Shown here in pieces: positions 44,243 to 51,883 of a DNA stretch of 64,000 bases. The notes under the pieces were generated by a model that searched no databases, was not told where the DNA came from, and saw only the letters and a list, made by a program, of their open reading frames with translations. A program made the translations under genes and the position numbers. Numbering within the stretch: the first letter of the stretch is position 1; each line of letters opens with the position of its first letter. This DNA comes from Segniliparus rugosus ATCC BAA-974 (GTDB lineage Bacteria; Actinomycetota; Actinomycetes; Mycobacteriales; Mycobacteriaceae): positions 806,001 through 870,000 of the forward strand of contig NZ_KI391954.1 in the NCBI RefSeq assembly GCF_000185725.2, in the 5' to 3' direction.

Positions 44243-45570
44243 CGGCTCGTCTTCTCGATCCGTGTGAGCGTGGCGCGGTAATGGCCGCGGCGTTCGGGGT
44301 CGAGGAGGTCGAGGGCTGCTTCGAGCTGGTCGGGGACCGGTTGGCTTTGGGCCAGGTGGGCGTCGAGCTTCTGCGGCGGCACGTAATGGCTTTGGACGGT
44401 CTTGTGGCCCTGCCCCTCCACGTCAAGGACGTAGCGGCCTTTGGCTTTCAGAGGGATCGCGGTCGGGGCGACGCCTTCTGGAAGCTCGCCGAGCACAGTC
44501 TTCGCCTGTTCTTGGGTGGAGACTTTGAAGCAGAGCTTGAGCGCGGCGTTATCGCGAATCACGGTCGGAATAGATGTCGCGTCAGGTTTCTGGGTGGTGA
44601 GGACGGTGACGACGCCGGCGCTGCGGCCTTTCTGGATCAGGGTCCGGACGAGCCTAGTGATCCGGGCCGAGGCCTTTTTCTCCTCCGCGTCCATGCCTGA
44701 GGTGTCGAGCCAGGTCTGCACCTCGTCGAGGATCGCGAACACCGGGACGTTCGAGAGCCGGAGCGGATGGTCTGCCGCCAGGTTCCAGAAGTTCGGCTCC
44801 CCGGTCGCGGGGTAGAGGGCTTCGGATCTGACTTGGCGCAGGACTTCCAGTCGCTCCAGCGCGGCGAGCGGGGCGTCCACGTCGCCGGTGCGGTCGTAGG
44901 TGCGGGCGATATGGCGGAGGGCGTGCAGGTCGTATCCGGCCTTCCCGTCGAACACGTGCAGCTCGGCTTGTCCGGCCAGGCCCGCGAACACGGGGAGCAA
45001 GGAGGCGGTCTTGCCGCTGCCGGGGACTCCGCCGACCACCATGCCGGAGCTGCCTCGCCACACGATCTCGGCAGGCTCGCCGTCCTCGTCGACGCCGAGG
45101 ACGCTGCGAGCCCCGTCCTTCGCGGAGGCTGGAGTGTCGCCCATGTCGGCCGTTGCGGCCTCGAAGGGGTCTTTGTCGCGCAGTTGGAGGCCGAAGAGGG
45201 CTTCGGGGTCGTGTCGCTCGGCAACGGCGAGCCTGGGAGCGCGCATGGCGGTGCGCAAGGCTCCGGAGGCCGCTTTCCAGGTTTCGAGCGACTGTCCCGT
45301 GAGGGGGCGGAACCAAAGCTCCAGGCCCAGCCGGGTCACCGCGATCTTCGCGAGCCGCGGCGCAGTCTCGTAGATGTGGGTTGTGGCGCTCCCGTCGGGG
45401 TTGCGCTCGGTCTCGGATCGAACGTGCAGCAGTCCGGCTTTTTTCAGGAGCGCGAACCACTCGTCGTCTCGCCCGAGCAAGCCGAGCTGATGGCTGTATG
45501 CCTCCTCCGTCCGCTGGCGCAGGACCCGGACGACGGCCTCGCGGGAGGGCGTCGTGGCGGTGTCGGTCAT
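44239..45570 (-). CDS. FtsK/SpoIIIE-type DNA translocase (element transfer protein)
   Basis: 443 residues from ATG 45570, which has GGAGAGACC upstream. Walker A is GVPGSGKT (181-188); Walker B is VFAILDEVQTW; a later GRSAGVVTVLTTQKPDATSI segment fits the FtsK motor. AICE Tra proteins of this kind pump double-stranded DNA between hyphae or cells with a single motor protein. No transmembrane helix is seen; the membrane anchor may come from the small membrane proteins in the same operon. Confidence 0.85.
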   Translation of the reverse strand: MTDTATTPSREAVVRVLRQRTEEAYSHQLGLLGRDDEWFALLKKAGLLHVRSETERNPDGSATTHIYETAPRLAKIAVTRLGLELWFRPLTGQSLETWKAASGALRTAMRAPRLAVAERHDPEALFGLQLRDKDPFEAATADMGDTPASAKDGARSVLGVDEDGEPAEIVWRGSSGMVVGGVPGSGKTASLLPVFAGLAGQAELHVFDGKAGYDLHALRHIARTYDRTGDVDAPLAALERLEVLRQVRSEALYPATGEPNFWNLAADHPLRLSNVPVFAILDEVQTWLDTSGMDAEEKKASARITRLVRTLIQKGRSAGVVTVLTTQKPDATSIPTVIRDNAALKLCFKVSTQEQAKTVLGELPEGVAPTAIPLKAKGRYVLDVEGQGHKTVQSHYVPPQKLDAHLAQSQPVPDQLEAALDLLDPERRGHYRATLTRIEKTSR

Positions 45571-45824
45571 GGTCTCTCCTGTTCTTCCTGTTGATCGAGC
45601 CATCGGGCCGCGGCCCGGTCCTCGGCGGCTCTGCGCCGTTCGGCCTCCAGCTCAAGGCGGCGGCGTTCCTCGGCTGCTTGGGCGGCTCTCACCGCTGCTT
45701 CCTCCGCCGCCCGGCGACGGGCGGCTGCCTCGCCTTGCGCCCGGAATGTCTCCTTCGTCCCGCACAACACCAGGAACGCGAGGATCACGACCGCCGCCAC
45801 ACAAAGGAAACCGCCGAAACTCAT
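45567..45824 (-). CDS. small membrane-anchored coiled-coil protein
   Basis: 85 residues: an N-terminal transmembrane helix (FLCVAAVVILAFLVLC) and a highly charged Ala/Arg/Glu helix (AAEEAAVRAAQAAEERRRLE). The start overlaps the upstream gene and the stop overlaps the FtsK-like start (ATGA at both ends). It is a good candidate for the membrane anchor or a channel component of the translocase, by position only. Confidence 0.6.
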   Translation of the reverse strand: MSFGGFLCVAAVVILAFLVLCGTKETFRAQGEAAARRRAAEEAAVRAAQAAEERRRLELEAERRRAAEDRAAARWLDQQEEQERP

Positions 45825-46258
45825 GGCTGTCCCCTTTCCGCCGCGGGCATGCGGTGGTGGGCGAACCCCACGTCTGCGGCGATCCCGCCGCCCGCGCGGT
45901 GAACGACCTCGCGGGGGTGGACCGGGGGCTCCGAGTCGGTGAGCACCATGCGCGCGACGGATCCGACACGCTGCCAAGACGCGCGGTGCACGCCGAAGAG
46001 GGTGAGGAGTTTCTCCTCGTGCTTCTGCAGGTCGCCCCTGCTCACCGTGGGAGTGAGGAACGCGAAGTCGACGAACGCGTCCCCGTCTTCGCCGTGTTGG
46101 CCCCAGTTCTGCACGGCCGCGCCGCGCCGGATGGCCTTGACGTGTTTGCCCTTCAAGAGGGTCCAGTCTTCTTTCTCTTGCGTCCATGCGAGCTTCAACG
46201 CGGAGAGGAGGCTGGGGAGTTGTGCGATCTTCCCCTGGGCTTTGTCGAACGCGCTCAT
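45821..46258 (-). CDS. hypothetical transfer-operon protein
   Basis: 145 residues beginning MSAFDKAQGKIAQLPSLLSA, with WTLLKGKHVKAIRRGAAVQN and DAFVDFAFLTPTVSRGDLQK. It is soluble, with mixed alpha/beta character and no recognised family. ATG 46258 is chosen because it overlaps the upstream stop; a longer open frame reads non-protein-like sequence. The order within the operon is conserved here by ATGA overlaps on both sides. Confidence 0.55.
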   Translation of the reverse strand: MSAFDKAQGKIAQLPSLLSALKLAWTQEKEDWTLLKGKHVKAIRRGAAVQNWGQHGEDGDAFVDFAFLTPTVSRGDLQKHEEKLLTLFGVHRASWQRVGSVARMVLTDSEPPVHPREVVHRAGGGIAADVGFAHHRMPAAERGQP

Positions 46259-46656
46259 CGGGCGCCCCCATGCGGCGTGAACGCGACACGCACCATGCCC
46301 GACCCGACGGGTCGGGCGACGAGGCGGGCGGTGACCACGTTCGAGAGCTCCGAGAGCAGCGCCGGCTTGGCCCACGCCCCGGCTTTGCCCGCTGGCACCC
46401 GCAGGTCGACGCTGGTCGCGTGCACTGCGGCCACCGAGGGCGCGTCGTGCCCGGCCTCGCCGCGGGAAGCCGCTCCGTGCGCGACCAGCAACGCCAGTCC
46501 CTCGTCGCTGCCGAGGAAGCGCAGCAGCTCTCGTTGTGAGTCTGCGAACGGGGAGCTCCGGTCGACCTGGCGCATCGGATCCGTGCGCCAGGCCCCATAC
46601 AACACGACTGCGGCGACGATGAGCGCCAGCGCGGCCACCGACAACACAGCGGTCAC
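46255..46656 (-). CDS. single-pass membrane protein of the transfer operon
   Basis: 133 residues with an N-terminal helix (VLSVAALALIVAAVVLYGAW, residues about 4-23) and a soluble domain (DSQRELLRFLGSDEGLALLV; SVDLRVPAGKAGAWAKPALL). It overlaps both neighbours by four bases. No family is recognised. Its topology suits a membrane component of the DNA-transfer apparatus. Confidence 0.55.
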   Translation of the reverse strand: MTAVLSVAALALIVAAVVLYGAWRTDPMRQVDRSSPFADSQRELLRFLGSDEGLALLVAHGAASRGEAGHDAPSVAAVHATSVDLRVPAGKAGAWAKPALLSELSNVVTARLVARPVGSGMVRVAFTPHGGAR

Positions 46657-47066
46657 GAGAGACTCCTCTTCCGGGCGGCTCGCGCCGAGCGGAACACGGC
46701 CGCCGCCCCCATGCAGGACAGGGCGGCCGCCAGCCCCAACGCGGCGACTGGAGCCACTTGGGCTTCGTCCGCACCAGCGGCGCCGGGCACGGGGGCGGCG
46801 GCGACCGTATAGGCGGTGAATGCGGTGGGCTGCTTGTCCATCGGCGTGAACGAGTCGTCGACCGGAGGCTCGGGGAGCCTCACCTCCGGGCGGCCAGGAC
46901 AGGAGACGATCGCGGGGAGGCCCTCATGCACGACGCAGCCCGGATGCGGGTCGGGCGTGTCCGTCGCAGGCGGCTCGGCCAGCAAGCTGTTGGCCTGGTC
47001 GCAGATCAGCCCGCTCGGCAGACTCTCATCTGCACACGGGGGCAAGGGCATTCGGTTGACGCTCAC
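46653..47066 (-). CDS. C-terminally anchored proline-rich protein of the transfer operon
   Basis: 137 residues. The first 85 are Pro/Asp/Cys-containing (CADESLPSGLICDQANSLLA; four cysteines), the last part has a hydrophobic helix (VAALGLAAALSCMGAAAVF) followed by RSARAARKRS, a stop-transfer tail. The bulk would lie outside the cell, although no signal peptide is obvious. It overlaps both neighbours. Confidence 0.5.
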   Translation of the reverse strand: MSVNRMPLPPCADESLPSGLICDQANSLLAEPPATDTPDPHPGCVVHEGLPAIVSCPGRPEVRLPEPPVDDSFTPMDKQPTAFTAYTVAAAPVPGAAGADEAQVAPVAALGLAAALSCMGAAAVFRSARAARKRSLS

Positions 47067-47326
47067 TTGGCACCCGCCTTCAGCTCGGCGATGGCGCGCT
47101 GGAGGTTCGCGATCAGACGCGTGGTGTTCACGGCCGCACCCTCGATCCCTGCGAGGGCGCCGTCCACGAGGACTCCGTCATGGAGCGCCGTCAGACTCTC
47201 GGAAACGACGGGCTCGGCAGCATACGGGTAGGCGGTAGGCTCAGGTGCCGCGTCGAGCAGGCCTGCGCGTGCGATCGCGGGGAGCTCCTGGAATTCCTCT
47301 GCGGAGAGGACGACGATCTTGGCCAT
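47063..47326 (-). CDS. first protein of the transfer operon
   Basis: 87 residues from ATG 47326, with GGAAGAGAG upstream; an in-frame start at 47380 would read through the promoter. It begins MAKIVVLSAEEFQELPAIAR and ends with a helix (NTTRLIANLQRAIAELKAG). No family is recognised. It heads seven genes (47326 to 43616) that all overlap by four bases and so are translated as one unit. Confidence 0.55.
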   Translation of the reverse strand: MAKIVVLSAEEFQELPAIARAGLLDAAPEPTAYPYAAEPVVSESLTALHDGVLVDGALAGIEGAAVNTTRLIANLQRAIAELKAGAK

Positions 47327-47501
47327 AGTTTCGGCTCTCTTCCTTGTCGGTGAATCGGATGGGGATTCGGGTAGCCTCATTGTACAGCTAAAATGATGAA
47401 ATGTGCAATCTCATTGATAGAATAATCTTAGTAATTGATCAGAAGCTTGGTAATGCTGGCCTTTTGATCGACCCCGATGCGCGTCGGATAGGGTCTCGGT
47501 G
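47327..47501. promoter_or_regulatory. divergent promoter region of the transfer operon
   Basis: 175 bases between the leftward transfer operon and the rightward gene at 47502. Its centre (47375-47450) is strongly AT-rich compared with the rest. ATTGTACA (47379-47386) and TGTGCAAT (47402-47409) form an inverted repeat with one mismatch, a candidate operator. No exact -35/-10 pair can be asserted. Confidence 0.45.
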
Positions 47502-47903
47502 ATGGAAGACGCAAGCGGCCCCGACCGCGAGGACATCGGAGCGCGCATCGGCGAGCTGATGCTGATCGCCGCAGATTTGCGGGCCGTGTTGCGGCTCGTC
47601 GAGACCGGCGATCTCGGCACGGGAGATTTGGAGCGAGACCGCGAGCTGTTCTTCCGCGTACGCGCACGCACTCGCGATGAAGGGATTCGCGAGGCGTTGG
47701 AGCTGGCGGGAAAGCTATCGTCCTCCGCGGACGGGCTCAGAGAAGAGGTCATCGAAGCCGCCTTTGCGAAGGGGCTCAACAACCACGCCATCGGCAAACT
47801 GGTCGGGCTACACCATCAGCTGGTCAGTCGGCGCAGGAAGGACGCGGCGGTGCGAAGGCTACCAATGGGGCCGACCACGAGGGGGGCGCGGAAGGAGGAC
47901 TGA
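47502..47903 (+). CDS. small HTH-containing protein, candidate transfer regulator
   Basis: 133 residues from ATG 47502. The C-terminal part (EEVIEAAFAKGLNNHAIGKL followed by VGLHHQLVSRRRKD) fits a helix-turn-helix that ends in a basic patch. The N-terminal two thirds are helical and acidic. Divergent from the transfer operon across an operator-like repeat, it may control that operon. The family is not recognised. Confidence 0.5.
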   Translation: MEDASGPDREDIGARIGELMLIAADLRAVLRLVETGDLGTGDLERDRELFFRVRARTRDEGIREALELAGKLSSSADGLREEVIEAAFAKGLNNHAIGKLVGLHHQLVSRRRKDAAVRRLPMGPTTRGARKED

Positions 47904-47915
47904 CTATAAAGGGGT

Positions 47916-48000
47916 CCTGCCGATCCGGGCGGGGCGGTCGCCCGCGACTGCTGGCCCCCTTCGGGGGCCGCACCGGAGGCGCCCCGCCCGGATCGGCAGG
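47916..48000. repeat. 85-base nested palindrome
   Basis: An outer pair of perfect 21-base arms (47916-47936 and 47980-48000, beginning CCTGCCGATCCGGGCGGGGC) encloses a 43-base loop, which itself contains GGCCCCC-TTC-GGGGGCC (47953-47969). There is no T-run. Its size and structure suit a replication or transfer origin, or a strong transcription stop after the HTH gene. Confidence 0.8.
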
Positions 48001-48104
48001 AGGTCGGACCTGCGAGGGTAGGGACGAGATCAGCCTGGGTCCGCTTGTCGGCGGTGCGCTGTAGCGTTGCGCGTGAGTATCTACGAGAAAACTGAGGAGC
48101 GACC

Positions 48105-48545
48105 ATGAGGACCGTCCAGGCGGACGCGGGATTCGAGATCAGCGATAACGAATGGGAAAATGCTGTCCTTTCGTGGACGGACGACGCGCGCCCGTGGGTC
48201 TCCTCGGCGTTCGTCCGTCGTGCGGCGAGGGAGCTCGCCAAGACAGAGGCGCTCCCGGATGGGTGGCATGCCACCCATGTCTTGCGGCGGTTCGCCGAGG
48301 GTGGAGAAGTCCTCGCCTCGGACTTGCGCCACGCCGTCCGGAAGGCGGGAGAACAGTTCGGCAGCGATGCGTTCTTGAGGATAGAGGCCGAGCGCGAAAC
48401 CATCGGAGAGCGCCTTTTAGGCGGGGCAGACTTGGGCGAAGCGCTCGACCACAACCACAGGGGAGCGCTCTTCGCGGTGATCCTCCTCGACTGGGTGGAG
48501 AACGAAGTCGGGCCGTGGTCCGACCTCGGCCCCTGGCGGGGGTGA
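48105..48545 (+). CDS. hypothetical protein of the element's replication region
   Basis: 146 residues from ATG 48105, with GAGGAGCGACC upstream. It is soluble and helical (WVSSAFVRRAARELAKTEAL; EVLASDLRHAVRKAGEQFGS), with a late LDHNHRGALFAVILLDWVEN segment. No family is recognised. It lies between the nested palindrome and the short-repeat array, convergent with the replication gene. Confidence 0.5.
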   Translation: MRTVQADAGFEISDNEWENAVLSWTDDARPWVSSAFVRRAARELAKTEALPDGWHATHVLRRFAEGGEVLASDLRHAVRKAGEQFGSDAFLRIEAERETIGERLLGGADLGEALDHNHRGALFAVILLDWVENEVGPWSDLGPWRG

Positions 48546-48569
48546 CTTCGAATCATTCTTCGTCGGCTT

Positions 48570-48767
48570 CGCCGGAACGCCGGAACCCCTAAAGGGGGGT
48601 TTCCGGCGCGTTTTTCCGGCAGATGCGCGGTTGTGTTCCGGCGCTTCCGGCGGGTTTCCGGCATGCCTGGTCAGAGGCCCGGCGAAGTTCCGGCAATTCC
48701 GGCGGATCGTGTCGATCCTTGAGAACTCGCCGGAATCCGCCGGAAACAGTTCCGGCGGATTCCGGCG
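48570..48767. repeat. array of 13 TTCCGGC[G/A] repeats, iteron-like
   Basis: Within 198 bases the octamer TTCCGGCG or TTCCGGCA occurs nine times on the + strand (48601, 48614, 48636, 48645, 48656, 48688, 48697, 48750, 48760) and four times inverted as CGCCGGAA (48570, 48578, 48728, 48738). Many are 8-11 bases apart, about one helical turn. It ends 15 bases from the replication gene's stop. This is what an iteron-type replication origin looks like. Confidence 0.75.
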
Positions 48768-48781
48768 CTCCACGGCTGTGC

Positions 48782-50832
48782 TCAGCACGTGTGCTCCTTG
48801 AGCACGAACCGGGTCTTGCCGAGCCGGACGACCTTGTCCTTTTCGACGAGCGCGGTGAGGGCCGAGCTGATCGACCCGCGGGCTTTCTTGACACGGGGCG
48901 ACTCCAGCAACCAACCCTGGATCTCCACGACCGTCGCACCGTTCTCGTGGTTCGCGAACTCGCGGAGCACCTCGTAGACCAGCCCTTGATTCTCCGAGAG
49001 GTTCGCGATGTGGTCGGGCACGGCTGGCTCCGGCTGGGCGAACGGGTCGTGCGGCTCCAGCGCGAGCGAGGTCACCGGCTTGCCGTACTGGTTCGCGCCG
49101 AGGTCCACACGCCGCAATGTGGCCGCGATCCCGATATCCCCGTCCGTGCCGTCCTTCTGCTTGTCCAACGTGATCTTCACCCGCAACTTGCCGCCCGGGC
49201 CCTTCTTGTCCTTCTCCACCCGGATCTCGGTGTCCTGCGCCCCGTCGAGCACGGAGGAGCCGCGCGCGTCGCCGCCGTTGCGCCCGACGTGGTGGATGGT
49301 GAGCACGCACGCCTCGGTGTGCGTCCTGAGCTTGCGCACCGCATCGACGTACATCCCCATGTCCTTCGCGGAGTTCTCGTCCAGTCCCGCAGTCACACGG
49401 GCCTGGGTGTCGATCACCACGAGCGCGGGGCGCAGGCGCGTAGCGGCCTTCACGAGCACGTCCCAGTCCGCCCAGCGCCCCGCCTGCACGGGCATGGGGA
49501 GGAATGCCAGCGCCCTGAGGTCGGGCTCGGCTCCATAGACTTTCTCCCAAGCCCTCTTGCGCCGCTTGATCCCGTTCATCCCCTCGGCGGCGATGTAGAG
49601 GACCCTGCCGTGGGGGGTCTCCTCCCTCGCCACAATTTGCCGCTCGCGACGTGCATCGCCATGTCGAGCGCCACGAACGACTTGAAATGGCCGGACACCC
49701 CGATCATCCATGCCTCGGAGTCCAGGTCCAGAACCCCTTCGATCAGCGGCTCCGGGTCCGGCAGTTCATCGAGATCCTCCGAGTAGACGAGCTGCTCCAG
49801 CAGTTTCTCCACCGGGTCGTCCGAGGTGAAGATCGCGGTCTGGCCGGTCTCGTCGGCCCCGCCCGCGCCCCAGTCGGCCGCGGCGAAGCCGTCCGCCGTC
49901 GAGCCCTCGGACCCCTGCCGAGCGACGCTCTCGCAGGCTTTCCGCGCGTCGCGGAGCAACGCCTCGGGGCGGCCCGCGAACTTGTTCCAGACCGATCTCT
50001 CGACTGTTTCGACGATCTCTTCTGGGGAGAAGCCCCGTTCGGCGAGTCGGCACTCGATGCTCCACAGGACCTCCGACCTGTCTCGCCCCTCGACATCAGC
50101 GGGCGGCGCTGCGATGAGCTCGGCCAGATCGTTGGGCAGAGCGCCTCTCGCGGCCGTCCGTGTGGAGTTCGTCCGGGCGTATCGCCCGACTCGGGGTTCC
50201 GCCGGGGCGGGGAGAATCCGGGCCAGCTCGGCCGGGGCCGGAGTCGGCCCATTCGTCCAGAGGATCCGGCCGGGCACGGGCTCGGGGAACTTCTTCCTCT
50301 TCGCGTTCCACGAGCCTGGCACGCGCAATACCTGCGTTTCGTCCCAACCCGACTTGTCAGCGCCGAGGCGGTAGCTTAGCCGCTGGTTGAGGCCGCCCTC
50401 GGCGATCAGATCCGCCGTGCTCTTCACGTCGCTGTCGAGCAGCCACACCCCGGCGTACCGGCCAGGCGAGGTCTCCCAGGCCACGGTGGGCCGCAAAGCG
50501 GCCTCGGCCAGCCGGGGGTCCGCCTCGTCGAGATCAGCCCAAAGCCTGGACCTACTGGCCAGGTGTCCTCTCTTACGAGCTGGCAAGGCGAAGACCCCCG
50601 GTGTGAAGTAGAGGTTGTCGCGTGCTTCCATATGCTGTTCGACGTGCTGGCACACGGCCTCCGCCTCCGCAGGCCACTCGAAAGCGCGGCCTTCCGTCCA
50701 TTTTTCCGTTCCTCTGCGGATCACAGGGAGGAAGACGTAGCCGATCTGGTCGCCCCAGATCGGGCGAAGCGCGGCCATGGGGTCAAGGGCCGTGTTGTGG
50801 ATTGCAGACGTAGTCAGAGGGATGTCGCCCAT
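48782..50832 (-). pseudogene. primase/AAA replication protein, one apparent frameshift
   Basis: From ATG 50832 a primase-polymerase-like N-terminus (SRSRLWADLDEADPRLAE, DLDEAD at 100-105) is followed by a RecA-like AAA_25 domain with Walker A GVSGHFKS (378-385). At about 49628 the frame breaks at KLWRG; the next frame goes on EETPHGRVLYIAAEGMNGI, later LVVIDTQARVTAGLDE (Walker B) and LTIHHVGRNGGD, to stop 48782. One G missing from a G-run explains it. Restored, the protein is about 680 residues, typical of AICE RepA-like proteins. Programmed frameshifting is possible but unproven. Confidence 0.75.
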
Positions 50833-50877
50833 GTCAGGTATCCTTACATTGACAGAGTTTGCGGAAGATGGCTGTCA

Positions 50878-50906
50878 CAGTGGCCCCGGCTGAGCCGGGG
50901 CCACTG
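50878..50906 (-). terminator. hairpin between the nuclease-like and replication genes
   Basis: CAGTGGCCCCGGC (50878-50890) pairs perfectly with 50894-50906 around a TGA loop, right after the stop of the gene at 50914. It lacks a T-run on the - strand, and on the + strand is followed by GTTCGTTTT. It probably ends or limits transcription into the replication gene. Confidence 0.65.
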
Positions 50907-50913
50907 GTTCGTT

Positions 50914-51336
50914 TTAGGAGCCCGAAGCCCCGTGCTCGAACCGCGCCGAGCGCGCGGCCTGGTACGCGTCGAGCAGGCGCGAATGGCTATAGGAGTAGCC
51001 CTTGTGGTCTGGGGTGTCGTGGCCGCAGACCCGAGCGCCGCGCCCCTCGTACTCGATCCCCACCTCGCCGCAGGTCGGGCACACGCAGAAGGCGTAATGA
51101 ATGTCCCACGACGGGGAGATCAGCTTGGGGTGTCCGCCCTCGCAGGGATCGTCGAACCTCCAGGTGCCGATCGGGTCCTCGGCCCGAGGCATGCCGTACG
51201 CGACGACGAACCTCATGTCGGTGGCCTCGGCGACATGCTCCCAGCGTGGGTCCTCGTGTCCAGCCTCGCTCTCGGGCTTGACCTCGAACCAAGTCGGCTT
51301 CTTGAGCGTGAGACGGAAGTCGGGGAGGTACGACAT
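50914..51336 (-). CDS. PD-(D/E)XK-like nuclease fold protein with zinc site
   Basis: 140 residues. It opens with YLPDFRLTLKKPTWFEVKPE, a PD...ExK arrangement typical of small phage-type endonucleases (YLPDF..VEVKG). A CPTCGEVGIEYEGRGARVC segment near the end could bind zinc. ATG 51336 lies on the edge of the integrase remnant at 51330-51431, reading away from it, so this gene may have replaced most of the integrase. The activity is inferred from the motif. Confidence 0.6.
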   Translation of the reverse strand: MSYLPDFRLTLKKPTWFEVKPESEAGHEDPRWEHVAEATDMRFVVAYGMPRAEDPIGTWRFDDPCEGGHPKLISPSWDIHYAFCVCPTCGEVGIEYEGRGARVCGHDTPDHKGYSYSHSRLLDAYQAARSARFEHGASGS

Positions 51337-51431
51337 TAGACACCTACGCCGACCTGTTCCCCGACGACCTGGAGGCCGTTGCGGAAGCGCTCGACAAGGC
51401 TGCGAGGGCCGCCCGGAGCGCCTTCGGCTAA
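51330..51431 (+). pseudogene. C-terminal remnant of the element's tyrosine integrase
   Basis: The frame TTLDTYADLFPDDLEAVAEA, then LDKAARAARSAFG, ends at TAA 51429-51431. TLDTYADLF is the active-site tyrosine region of actinomycete/phage integrases, and the position next to the attachment site is normal for int. Everything before the tyrosine motif is gone; a stop lies in frame at 51309. The element therefore cannot encode its own integrase. Confidence 0.8.
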
Positions 51432-51436
51432 AACGC

Positions 51437-51458
51437 CTGCCTACCCATTGCCTACCGG
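51437..51458 (+). repeat. arm-type repeat, right end of element
   Basis: Two TGCCTACC copies (51438 and 51449) in a 22-base block that differs from the left-end block at 28300-28321 in one base. It lies between the integrase remnant and the tRNA terminator hairpin. Confidence 0.55.
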
Positions 51459-51495
51459 AGCATCGCTGCGAGTTTGGCGGGACATTGAAAACAAA

Positions 51496-51528
51496 GAGGC
51501 CCGGCCGGTGTCTCCACCGGCCGGGGCC

Positions 51529-51530
<2 letters not shown>
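51496..51530 (-). terminator. terminator of tRNA-Pro
   Basis: GAGGCCCGGCCGGTG (51496-51510) pairs with 51515-51530 with one bulged C. On the - strand, 23 bases after the tRNA, it is followed by TTTGTTTTC, giving a good intrinsic terminator. The element brought this copy; the displaced original is at 28081-28112. Confidence 0.75.
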
Positions 51531-51626
<96 letters not shown>

Positions 51627-51883
51627 TGGCAAGCCAGTTGATATTACCCCCATCCTGGCCGCAGGGCCAAAAACCGGTTCTCCGTGGGATGTCCGTCAGA
51701 TTGGCGCGCCGCAGCGGGCGCTCTCGGGCGGCGCTTATCGGGCGGCGGGGGGCCTTGAAACAGCGCCGTAACATTCGGTAGTATGAGTGATACTGCAAGT
51801 ATCAGGATAATGTGGCGGGTTTCATTGGGTGTGCGCGCAGGCGGGCGGCCGATGCCACTACGGAAAAGATGGAGATCATGAGC

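Noticed and set aside
48570-48767. Short-repeat array considered as a CRISPR
   Set aside because: The repeats are 8 bases, in both orientations, with irregular gaps of 0-25 bases; there are no spacers of constant length and no cas genes.
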